The notes under the pieces are model-generated. The model had not been told where the DNA came from and made no database searches. It was given only the letters and a program-made list of their open reading frames with translations. The position numbers and the translations under genes were made by a program. From the NCBI RefSeq assembly GCF_020866845.1, contig NZ_CP086594.1:434001-498000 (forward strand): a DNA stretch of 64,000 bases. The letters are read 5' to 3'. Of this stretch, positions 56,929 to 64,000 are shown one piece after another (the first letter of the stretch is position 1; every line of letters begins with the position of its first letter). The DNA comes from Sphingomonas radiodurans (GTDB taxonomy: Bacteria; Pseudomonadota; Alphaproteobacteria; Sphingomonadales; Sphingomonadaceae).

Positions 56929-57930
56929 CTATGCAAGCGCCAGGAGCGCGTCGCGCTTGGCGATCTGCGCAGCGAAGTCCCCCGCACCGGGGCTGGCGCT
57001 CGCCATCGCCGCATCCAGCCGAGCGCGCGAGCGCGGCGCGATATCGCCCAGCCGTCCGGCGATCTCGACCATCTCAGGCATCCGCGCCCAGCAATCGAGT
57101 ACCACGTCGCACCCGGCGGCGATTGCCCCGGCGGCCTTTTCGCCCGGTGTGCCGGACAGCGCCTTCATATCGATGTCGTCGGTCATCAACAGCCCGTCGA
57201 AGCCGATGCGGCCGCGGATCACGTCCTCGATCACGATCGGCGAGAGCGTCGCCGGGCGATCCTTGTCCCACGCCTCGAACACGATGTGGCTCGTCATCCC
57301 CATCGGCGCACCGGCGAGCGCACGGAACGGCGCCAAATCTTCTTCGAGGTCCGCGTCGGAGGCAGTGACGGTCGGCAAATGATGGTGCGTATCGACGATC
57401 GCGCGACCGTGACCGGGCATGTGCTTGACCACACCGACCACGCCCGCCGCGGCAAGCCCCTCCAGCGTCGCGCGCCCCATTGCGGCGACGCGCATCGGCT
57501 CGCTGCCGTAAGCGCGGGTCGTGATGGCATCGGTCGTGTCGGCGCGCGCCACGTCGAGCAGCGGCAGGCAATCGACGGTGATGCCGACCTCGGCGAGCAT
57601 CAGCCCGAGCGCCGTCGCATTCGCCCGCGCCGCCTCGATCGCAGACATCGGCGCGATCTCGTAGAGCGAATCGAAGGCCGGACCGGCGGGAAAGGCCGGC
57701 CACTCCGGCGGCCCCATCCGCGCGACCCGCCCGCCTTCCTGGTCGATCAGGATCGCGACGTCACTGCGGCCTTCGAGATCACGCAGCGAATCGGTGAGCG
57801 CGCGAAGCTGCGCGCGGTCGACGACGTTGCGCTTGAAGAAGATATAGCCGGCGGGTCGCGCCTCGGCGAAGAAGGCGCGCTCGTCCGCAGTGAGGACCGG
57901 GCCGGAGAGGCCGAAGATCACGGGTTTCAT
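56929..57930 (-). CDS. nagZ: Beta-N-acetylhexosaminidase NagZ
   Basis: A 333-residue cytosolic GH3 enzyme that removes N-acetylglucosamine from recycled peptidoglycan muropeptides. The GVVKHMPGHGRAIVDTHHHLP motif contains the catalytic histidine/aspartate loop and GFDGLLMTDDIDM the nucleophile aspartate. Located upstream of scpA, as is usual in the alphaproteobacteria. Its products can influence beta-lactamase control in some bacteria, which is not shown here. Confidence 0.95.
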   Translation of the reverse strand: MKPVIFGLSGPVLTADERAFFAEARPAGYIFFKRNVVDRAQLRALTDSLRDLEGRSDVAILIDQEGGRVARMGPPEWPAFPAGPAFDSLYEIAPMSAIEAARANATALGLMLAEVGITVDCLPLLDVARADTTDAITTRAYGSEPMRVAAMGRATLEGLAAAGVVGVVKHMPGHGRAIVDTHHHLPTVTASDADLEEDLAPFRALAGAPMGMTSHIVFEAWDKDRPATLSPIVIEDVIRGRIGFDGLLMTDDIDMKALSGTPGEKAAGAIAAGCDVVLDCWARMPEMVEIAGRLGDIAPRSRARLDAAMASASPGAGDFAAQIAKRDALLALA

Positions 57931-58000
57931 AACCAGTGGTTAGCCGTTCCGATTCGTACCGTCACCCCGCGAGGCGGAATACACCCGCCTCATCCCCACC

Positions 58001-58114
58001 CCGTTCGTGTCGAGTAGGGTTCGAGCGAAGTCGAGACCCGTATCGAGACGGTCAACCAGCCAGATCCCTCGATACGTCATCTCGACAAGCTCGATGACTT
58101 TTCGGGACGAACGG
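58001..58114. repeat. Dispersed inverted repeat, family D (copy 2)
   Basis: A 114-base form with ends CCGTTCGTGTCGAG and TCGGGACGAACGG, in the 211-base gap between the SPOR protein gene and nagZ. An internal TCGAGCGAAGTCGAGA stretch shows partial duplication. It lies in the leader of nagZ. Confidence 0.8.
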
Positions 58115-58141
58115 TATGGATGTGCGTGTCGGTGTGGGCGC

Positions 58142-58864
58142 TCAGCTCGTCACGAAGCACTTCTCGCCGGCGACCGTCAGCCGCCCACAAATGTCCGACG
58201 CCGCCCCCGCGCTGCCGGCATTCACCTTCAGGCGATACACGTTGCGCCCGTTCACCTCGGCCTGCTGCACCGATTTGCCCAGCGTCGCGACATAGCCGAA
58301 GCGCTTGGCGATCGCGCTCCACGCCGCATTGGCCGCCGCTTCGCTCGGGAACGCACCGAGCTGAACGAGCGAGCCGCCCGACGAGGCGCCGGGCACCGGA
58401 CCCTTGGGCGCAGTCATCGGCGCGGTTGCCGTGAGGCGGCCACCCGAGCCGGGCACGTCGGCCGTCGTACGCGTCGCACCGCCAGTCACCGGCGCAGCGC
58501 TGCCCGCGCGGCGCCCGGTGATCGGCGCTTCGGGCACCGCCTTCAGATCGATCGCCGCCGACGAATTTGCACCGGCACTTGCCGCGATGGCGGAGTCCCC
58601 CTCGCCCTCAATCTTGAGGCCGCCGGGGTCATCGGGCTTGATCTTGTAATCGCCTTCCTGCGCCGCGATCAGCTCGCCCTGCCCGTCCGGCTGGCGCTGC
58701 TGCAGCTTGAAAATGCCGAACACGACGGCCGCCAGCAACGCCAGCCCGAGCAGCACCAGCAGGACGACACGCATGACGCCCGAACCTTCAGGTTCGTCGG
58801 GCTCGACCGTCTCGAGCCAGGGCAGCCGGTCCTCGTCCCTGAGATCGATTTCGTCGCTCGCCAT
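58142..58864 (-). CDS. SPOR-domain membrane protein
   Basis: A 240-residue protein with one transmembrane helix (VVLLVLLGLALLAAVVFGIF, about 32-51), an Ala/Gly/Thr-rich periplasmic linker and a C-terminal SPOR domain (GGSLVQLGAFPSEAAANAAW onward), which binds denuded peptidoglycan at division sites. Located three bases after argS, in the usual alphaproteobacterial order before nagZ. Confidence 0.9.
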   Translation of the reverse strand: MASDEIDLRDEDRLPWLETVEPDEPEGSGVMRVVLLVLLGLALLAAVVFGIFKLQQRQPDGQGELIAAQEGDYKIKPDDPGGLKIEGEGDSAIAASAGANSSAAIDLKAVPEAPITGRRAGSAAPVTGGATRTTADVPGSGGRLTATAPMTAPKGPVPGASSGGSLVQLGAFPSEAAANAAWSAIAKRFGYVATLGKSVQQAEVNGRNVYRLKVNAGSAGAASDICGRLTVAGEKCFVTS

Positions 58865-58867
58865 GCC

Positions 58868-60604
58868 TTACATCTCCGAGACCGCCACCACGCCCATGAT
58901 AGCAAGGCCATTGCGGATAATTTGCCCAACGCCATCCGCCAAGAACAGACGCGCTGCGGTTACCGCATGGTCCTCGGCCACCAGGAAGCGGCGGTCGGGC
59001 CGGTCGTTACCGACATTCCACAAAGCGTGAAAGGCGGCTGCCAAGTCATAGAGATAAAAGGCGATCCGGTGCGGTTCGCGTGCCGTTGCGGCAGTCTCCA
59101 CCATCCGCGGGAACTGGCTCGCGAGCTTCACGAGCGCCAGTTCCTCCGTATCAAGCCGGGACAGGTCGGGCGCCGACACGTCGATATTTGCCTCGGCCGC
59201 GCGGCGGCGCAGCGACGCAATGCGCGCATGGGCATATTGGACGTAGAAGACCGGATTGTCCTTGGACGCCTCGACCACCTTCGCGAAGTCGAAATCCATC
59301 TGCGCATCCGACCGCCGCGTCAGCATCGTGAAGCGCACGACATCCTTGCCGACTTCGCGCACCACATCGGCCAGCGTGACGAAATTGCCCGAGCGCTTGG
59401 ACATCTTCACTGGCTCGCCGGCGCGTAGCAGTCGGACCATCTGGACAAGCTTCACGTCGAACCGCGTCTTGCCGCCGGGGCTTTCGGCGGTGAGCGCCGC
59501 GACCGCGGCTTGGATGCGCTTCACCGTACCGGCGTGATCGGCACCCCAAATGTCGATTAATTCGTCGGCTGCTTGCGCCTTCTGGAAATGATACGCGAGA
59601 TCGGCGCCGAAATACGTCCACTGGCCGTTCGACTTCCTGATCGGGCGATCCTGATCGTCGCCGAACTTCGTCGCGCGGAACAACGGCAACTGCACCGGCT
59701 CCCAATCGTCGGGCGTCTCACCCTTTGGTGCCTCGAGCACGCCATCATAGACGAGGTCGCGTTCGCGCAGCCACGCCTCGGCGGCCTCGGGCTTGCCGGC
59801 TGCCTGCAGCTCGGCTTCGGACGCGAAGAGGTCGTGGTGGATGCCGAGCAGCGCGAGATCGGCCTTGATCAGCACCAGCATCGCAGCGACCGCCCGGGTG
59901 CGGAAGGTTACCAGCCATTCGGCTTCGGGCGCATCGACGTAGCGGTCACCGAACTCGGCCGCGAGCTGCTCGCCGACCGGTACGAGATAATCGCCCGGAT
60001 ACAGCCCCTCAGGAATCGCGCCGACATGCTCGCCAAGCGCCTCGCGATACCGCAGGTGCGCCGAGCGCGCGAGCGTATCGACCTGCCCACCCGCGTCGTT
60101 GACGTAATATTCGCGGATCACGGTGTTCCCGGCGAATTCGAGCAGCGCGGCCAAAGCATCGCCGACCACCGCGCCGCGGCAATGGCCCATGTGCATCGGC
60201 CCTGTCGGGTTGGCCGAGACATATTCGATGTTCACCGTCGTCCCCTGCCCGCGCGTCGAACGGCCGTAGTCGGCACCGGCCGCGGCAATCGCTGCCAGCT
60301 CGGCGCGCCAGCTCTCGTCGACCAGCCGCAGGTTGATAAAGCCGGGGCCGGCGACCTCGACCGCAGCGACCTCGTCCAACTGGCCCAATTCGGCCGCGAT
60401 CTTCTCGGCGAGCGCGCGGGGGCTGGTCTTTGCTGCCTTGGCGAGGACCATCGCGGCATTGGTCGCGAGATCGCCATGCGATGCGTCGCGCGGCGGCTCG
60501 ACCGTCACGTTGCGGCGATCGATCGCGGCGTCGAGATCGCCGGCGGCAACAAGGGCGTCGAGCGCCGCGTCGACGTGCGCGGCGAAGCGTGGGTAAAGCG
60601 TCAT
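58868..60604 (-). CDS. argS: Arginyl-tRNA synthetase
   Basis: A 578-residue class I aminoacyl-tRNA synthetase. The HIGH-like motif is NPTGPMHMGHCRGAV, with the preceding EYVSAN, and the KMSKRSGN loop near residue 390 is present. The N-terminal Add1 domain is present. I prefer the ATG at 60604; another ATG three codons upstream would add MAA. First gene of the argS-SPOR-nagZ-scp-tat run. Confidence 0.95.
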   Translation of the reverse strand: MTLYPRFAAHVDAALDALVAAGDLDAAIDRRNVTVEPPRDASHGDLATNAAMVLAKAAKTSPRALAEKIAAELGQLDEVAAVEVAGPGFINLRLVDESWRAELAAIAAAGADYGRSTRGQGTTVNIEYVSANPTGPMHMGHCRGAVVGDALAALLEFAGNTVIREYYVNDAGGQVDTLARSAHLRYREALGEHVGAIPEGLYPGDYLVPVGEQLAAEFGDRYVDAPEAEWLVTFRTRAVAAMLVLIKADLALLGIHHDLFASEAELQAAGKPEAAEAWLRERDLVYDGVLEAPKGETPDDWEPVQLPLFRATKFGDDQDRPIRKSNGQWTYFGADLAYHFQKAQAADELIDIWGADHAGTVKRIQAAVAALTAESPGGKTRFDVKLVQMVRLLRAGEPVKMSKRSGNFVTLADVVREVGKDVVRFTMLTRRSDAQMDFDFAKVVEASKDNPVFYVQYAHARIASLRRRAAEANIDVSAPDLSRLDTEELALVKLASQFPRMVETAATAREPHRIAFYLYDLAAAFHALWNVGNDRPDRRFLVAEDHAVTAARLFLADGVGQIIRNGLAIMGVVAVSEM

Positions 60605-60673
60605 GGCAGCCATTCGGTTGATGAGAGGCGCGGGCGATAGACGATGCCGCCGCTTGCGACAAACGCCCGGGCG

Positions 60674-60694
60674 CGATTGCAGTTACTGCAATCG
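60674..60694. promoter_or_regulatory. Perfect palindrome in the argS divergent promoter region
   Basis: Nine-base arms CGATTGCAG and CTGCAATCG around TTA. A second, looser inverted repeat (AGTGCA-N10-TGCACT) is at 60725-60746. Both lie between the starts of argS and the secreted protein gene, so they could be binding sites for a regulator of either. Confidence 0.4.
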
Positions 60695-60793
60695 TAAACG
60701 CGCATTTTGCGATCGTCATGCCGCAGTGCAGCATTCATTGTGCACTCGCGAAATACAGGAGGGGGTGCCGGGGTTCCATATAGGGGAAATCCG

Positions 60794-61072
60794 ATGCGCA
60801 AGCTGATCACCACTGCCGCTTTTCTGACCGTTCTCGTGCCCGTCGCCGCCCAGGCTGAAGAAGCCAAGACCTTCCAGCACGAGCGCGACACCTATGTCTA
60901 TAAGACGGCCGCTGGCCGCAACGGCACCACTGTCATCACCGGCCGCCGCATGGGCGGCGAGCGCTTCCGTCTCGTCCTGAATGGCGCGCGCGTCTCGGGC
61001 ACCGTCGGCGCCACGCCGGTCGCGTTCCGCGTTGCACAGGGCAGCGCGCTGTCGACGCTCGCCGCTAACTGA
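60794..61072 (+). CDS. Small secreted protein of unknown function
   Basis: A 92-residue protein with a clear signal peptide (MRKLITTAAFLTVLVPVAAQA) and a short mature domain with FQHERDTYVYKTAAGRNGTTVITGRRMGG, which looks like beta strands. I do not recognise the family. The ATG at 60794 follows GGGGAAAT. It is divergent from argS. Confidence 0.75.
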   Translation: MRKLITTAAFLTVLVPVAAQAEEAKTFQHERDTYVYKTAAGRNGTTVITGRRMGGERFRLVLNGARVSGTVGATPVAFRVAQGSALSTLAAN

Positions 61073-61110
61073 TCGGACTTGGGGGTGCGGGTTGGAGCGA
61101 TCCGACCCCT

Positions 61111-61193
61111 CCGTTCGTGTCGAGCGCAGTCGAGACACTTGCTCCAAGCGCCGTCGCTTGTGGCTGTCCCTCGACTTCGCTCGGGACGAACGG
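61111..61193. repeat. Dispersed inverted repeat, family D (copy 3)
   Basis: Ends CCGTTCGTGTCGAGCGCAGT and CTCGGGACGAACGG, between the convergent small secreted protein and DUF1501 genes. It is nearly identical to copy 1 in its left arm. Confidence 0.8.
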
Positions 61194-61221
61194 TGGCATA
61201 GTACGGCCAGGTGCTCGCCGA

Positions 61222-62376
61222 TCAGGCCATCAGCCCCATGATCGGCGCACGCTGATCGATTACCGGGAACAGCGCCGCTCCTGCACGCTCCGGATCCAGC
61301 GCATAATGCCCCGCCACGGCGCCGGCGATCATGTCGTCCAGCCGCATCGTCGGCTTGAGATCGCGCCCCTCGTACAGTGCCGCGGGCGCAAGGCCCGGCC
61401 AGTCGGCAAGCACGCGCCCGCCCTTCACTCCACCGCCGAACAGCATCGCCGCCGCGCCCGTGCCGTGATCCGTCCCGCCAGTGCCGTTCACCGCCACCGT
61501 CCGGCCGAACTCGGTCGCGACGAGCACCAAAGTGTCGTTCCACACGGGGCCTAGCCCCGCCTGTAGCGCCGCGACCATCGCATCCAGCCCTTTGAGCTGA
61601 GCACCGAGCCGGCCCTTCTGGCCGCTATGCGTATCCCACCCGCCCGTCTCGATCATCGCAACGCGCGCGCCATCCGCCGGCAGCAGCAGCTTGGCCGCGA
61701 GCGAGCCGGTCGCCGCAGCGTTGCGGCCATTGTCCTGTGCAAGATCGCCTGCGAGCTGGCGCGTGTCCATTGCGTCGCTCCACAGTTCGTGGAGCTGCGC
61801 ATCGCCCTGGTACAGCATCGTCACACGCTGCAGCAGATCGTCCGAAGCATCCGGCAGCACCGAAGGCGCGTAGCTCGCCACTTCGTGCGGGCCGCGCAAC
61901 GCGGTTGGCACGGTGGCGGAGACGGCGATCGCGCGCGCGCCATCCTGCGGCAGCAGGCCGAGCAGACGGTTCATCCACCCGTCCTTCGCCTGATAGGCCG
62001 ATGCGCCGCCCGTCTCGAGCACGTTCTGCCCGTCGAAATGCGAGCGATCGCGGTACGGCGAGGCGATCGCGTGAACGAACAGCGCCTGCCGCTTACGGTA
62101 CAGCGCGGCGGCGTTCGTCATGTTGGGGTGCAACGCGAACATCGCATCGAGCTTCGTGGCGCCCGCGATGTCGTCCGCGAATGCATTGCCCCGCAAGCTC
62201 GCGAACGCCGGATCGCCTACAGGCATTAGCGTGCCAAGCCCGTCGGCCGCGCCGCGCTGGATGATGAAGACGAAACGGCGCTCTGTCGCGGCTCGGGCGA
62301 AGGCCATGCGCGGCGCCATGCCGGCGGCGAGCGTGCTCAGCGCACCACCGATCAGGAAGGAACGACGATCGAACAT
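61222..62376 (-). CDS. DUF1501 exported protein
   Basis: A 384-residue protein with a twin-arginine-like signal (MFDRRSFLIGGALSTLAAG) and a DUF1501 domain, an alkaline-phosphatase-like fold: FVFIIQRGAADGLGTL near the start, SPYRDRSHFDGQNVLETGG, and IETGGWDTHSGQKGRLG. These proteins typically pair with DUF1800 proteins, as here, with four bases between them. Function is unknown. Confidence 0.9.
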   Translation of the reverse strand: MFDRRSFLIGGALSTLAAGMAPRMAFARAATERRFVFIIQRGAADGLGTLMPVGDPAFASLRGNAFADDIAGATKLDAMFALHPNMTNAAALYRKRQALFVHAIASPYRDRSHFDGQNVLETGGASAYQAKDGWMNRLLGLLPQDGARAIAVSATVPTALRGPHEVASYAPSVLPDASDDLLQRVTMLYQGDAQLHELWSDAMDTRQLAGDLAQDNGRNAAATGSLAAKLLLPADGARVAMIETGGWDTHSGQKGRLGAQLKGLDAMVAALQAGLGPVWNDTLVLVATEFGRTVAVNGTGGTDHGTGAAAMLFGGGVKGGRVLADWPGLAPAALYEGRDLKPTMRLDDMIAGAVAGHYALDPERAGAALFPVIDQRAPIMGLMA

Positions 62377-62380
62377 CCGA

Positions 62381-63841
62381 TTATCTCCGCATCATCTCTG
62401 GCGCGACTAGCAACAGCGCAAGCGCCTGGCCGGGACTCTCGGCGCGGCGCAGCGCCTCCGCGGTCGCCGGCGTCAGCGCATCGGGGAACAGCCGTGTGGC
62501 GAGCGCGCGCGCGTCGACCTCGGGACTGCGCTGCGCGATCCGCTCCGCCGCCTCGACGCGGCGCATGAGCGCGTCCGACCCGGCCCAGGTCGATGCGGTA
62601 TCGTCGAACCCGTTGGGCTGCCCGGGCTTCCAAACCTGCTGCCCAAGCTGCGCCTGCAGCCCGATGCCCGATACCGGCACACCTCCCTGCACGCCGGTCG
62701 CGCGGAGCGCGGCGATTGACCATTCCCACGGGCTGCGAAACTTGAGCGGCTGCGGCGCCCATGCTTCGGGCGAGGCAATGATCGCGCGATAGATCGTCGG
62801 CAGATCGCCGTCGGACTTGACGAACGCCGCCTCCAGCCGTGCCACCATCGCCGGCGGCGGCGCGTCACCGGCGAAATGCCTGGCGAGCTTGGTCGCGATG
62901 TGAGTCGCCGTCGCCGGTCGGCGGGCGAGGTCGTTGAGCACCGCCTGCGCCTGATCCCCTCCGGTCTGTGGATAACGTGTGCCCAGGATCGTTCGCGTGC
63001 CCGGCTCATGGATTTCGGCCACGAATCCGAAGTCGCCCGTCGTCTGCCGACGGCCGGCGCGGCGGCCAAGGCCGGGAACCGTCGACCCCGTCATCGCGCG
63101 CGCGAGTTCGGTAACGTCCGTTTGGGTATAGCCGGTCCGCACCCCCAGCGTGTGCAGCTCGAGGATCTCGCGCGCCAGATTCTCATTCAGCCCGCGCTTG
63201 CGCTCTGCGACGCGCGGGCGCTGGCCGAAGCTGCTGTTCGGGCCAATCGAACCGGATTGGTTGAGATACAGCAGCATCGCCGGATGCCGTTCGGCCGCAA
63301 GGAGCAGATCGGCGAACCGCCCCATGACGTTCGGGCGGATCGCATCGAATTCGAACGCACCCGCAAGCGAGGCGACCGGAGGGTTCTCGGCAGACACCGC
63401 GAAGTGATTGGCCCAGAAATGCACCAGCCGCTCCACGAACGGCGCCGTCGAGGTCAGCGCGATTGCGATGCGGGCATCCACCGCATCATTATAGTGCAGC
63501 CGCAAATCGCGCCGTGCATCGCGCCGCATCGCCATCGCGGCGGGTATGCTTTCGTCGCCCGCATCGGCCATTCCCTCCGCTGGCAAACGCGCGTTTATCG
63601 GCGCGGCCATGTCCTCCGCCGGTTGCAATCGGCCCGCGCGCCTCACGTCACGCCCACGTGCCTGATACTCGCCGATGTCAGCAACGATCGTCGCGGTCGC
63701 TGAGATCGACCGCAGCGCCGCCGGCCGCGACTCGTAGCGTGTCAGCTGTGCCGCCAGCCAGCCGCGCGCATCGCCCGGCACGGTATCGTCAGGCCGCGCG
63801 CCAAGACCAAAGCGGTTTAGCGCGATCGATCGCTCACTCAC
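62381..63841 (-). CDS. DUF1800 family protein
   Basis: A 486-residue DUF1800 protein. Visible features are IALNRFGLGARPDD at the start, LVHFWANHFAVSAENPPV, the NENLAREILELHTLGV helix with conserved Glu/His residues, and TATHIATKLARHFAGD. The start is GTG at 63841, seven bases after GGAG; it overlaps the stop of an upstream frame (GTGA). Works presumably with the DUF1501 protein, since the two genes usually occur together; the reaction is unknown. Confidence 0.9.
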   Translation of the reverse strand: MSERSIALNRFGLGARPDDTVPGDARGWLAAQLTRYESRPAALRSISATATIVADIGEYQARGRDVRRAGRLQPAEDMAAPINARLPAEGMADAGDESIPAAMAMRRDARRDLRLHYNDAVDARIAIALTSTAPFVERLVHFWANHFAVSAENPPVASLAGAFEFDAIRPNVMGRFADLLLAAERHPAMLLYLNQSGSIGPNSSFGQRPRVAERKRGLNENLAREILELHTLGVRTGYTQTDVTELARAMTGSTVPGLGRRAGRRQTTGDFGFVAEIHEPGTRTILGTRYPQTGGDQAQAVLNDLARRPATATHIATKLARHFAGDAPPPAMVARLEAAFVKSDGDLPTIYRAIIASPEAWAPQPLKFRSPWEWSIAALRATGVQGGVPVSGIGLQAQLGQQVWKPGQPNGFDDTASTWAGSDALMRRVEAAERIAQRSPEVDARALATRLFPDALTPATAEALRRAESPGQALALLLVAPEMMRR

Positions 63842-64000
63842 TCACAATCTCCTTCGCCACTCGTCTGTACGCGAAGATTGTCGCACGGATGTGCCGAGCG
63901 CAGGAGAATCGATCCGATCAGCCGGGCAACCCGGAGTCGCTCGTCGCGCTGATCGCATGCTTTGGCTGGGACGACATCGTGCGTGCAAGCGTCTCGAACC
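63838..64000 (-). CDS. Possible 3' end of an upstream gene
   Basis: An open frame entering from the right edge and ending at a TGA that overlaps the DUF1800 GTG as GTGA. The C-terminal sequence reads RVARLIGSILLRSAHPCDNL then RVQTSGEGDCE. Such four-base overlaps are typical of genes in this window, but too little is visible to name a family, and other frames are open as well. Confidence 0.35.
   Translation of the reverse strand, partial: VRDACTHDVVPAKACDQRDERLRVARLIGSILLRSAHPCDNLRVQTSGEGDCE

Noticed and set aside
63890..64000. Plus-strand frame at the right edge starting MCRAQEN
   Set aside because: No ribosome site, and the minus-strand frame that overlaps the DUF1800 start is more consistent with the local gene order.

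Overview
The window is about 64 kb of high-GC chromosomal DNA from an alphaproteobacterium, most likely a Sphingomonas-type member of the Sphingomonadales. The main reasons are a compact PhyR-NepR-EcfG general stress response (GSR) locus, the order argS-SPOR-nagZ-scpA-scpB-tatABC, an FzlA-like protein, and several families of dispersed G/C-rich inverted repeats in the gaps. Genes are dense and often overlap by ATGA or TGATG. I see no phage, insertion sequence, CRISPR array, tRNA or rRNA. The region reads as core genome with small accessory insertions. Long open frames antisense to real genes are a GC artefact.

Layout. 1-9.5 kb, minus strand: a glycogen operon transcribed glgP-glgB-glgC-glgA-pgm-glgX (glgX cut by the window edge). 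9.6-16.3 kb, minus strand: a SUF iron-sulfur operon led by an Rrf2/IscR-type regulator, then sufB, an inserted DUF559 endonuclease-like gene flanked by inverted repeats, sufC, sufD, sufS, sufT and an A-type carrier. 16.3-24.2 kb: an AraC regulator, pyrD, a periplasmic gamma-glutamyltransferase, an AMP-dependent acyl-CoA synthetase, an enoyl-CoA hydratase, FzlA-like and CsaA-like genes. 24.3-33.6 kb: M16 protease, Asp/Asn hydroxylase, YcaQ-like protein, NifU, nitroreductase, tsaB-rimI-fur, lipoprotein SodC and a MaoC protein. 33.6-36.4 kb: a CDP-alcohol phosphotransferase divergent from inositol-phosphate synthase and a sugar-phosphate-type nucleotidyltransferase, together resembling a CDP-inositol route. 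36.5-46.3 kb: an exported beta-helix protein with its dihaem cytochrome partner, hemerythrin, a DUF4130-UdgX DNA-repair protein, DedA, a fatty acid desaturase, xth, erpA and an M23 endopeptidase.

46.6-54.1 kb holds bcp, glnE and the GSR locus: phyR, a 47-residue membrane protein, ecfG, nepR, and a histidine kinase-like gene with a degenerate ATPase domain that fits the PhyR phosphatase PhyP. Three things here go beyond the usual description. A 59-codon gene convergent with ecfG carries a NepR-like core. A textbook EcfG promoter lies just upstream of a roughly 100-nt candidate small RNA that has two stem-loops with very C-rich loops and a terminator tail. Further EcfG-type promoters precede an entericidin-like lipoprotein and, 20 kb away, sodC.

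54.1-64 kb, mostly minus strand: argS, a SPOR protein, nagZ, scpA, scpB, tatA, tatB and tatC, then a small secreted protein and a DUF1800/DUF1501 pair at the end. The strongest candidate for a new system is the GSR extension: a second NepR-like protein plus an EcfG-driven C-rich small RNA that could pair with Shine-Dalgarno sequences. Second are the repeat-flanked DUF559 gene in the suf operon and the split CDP-inositol genes.
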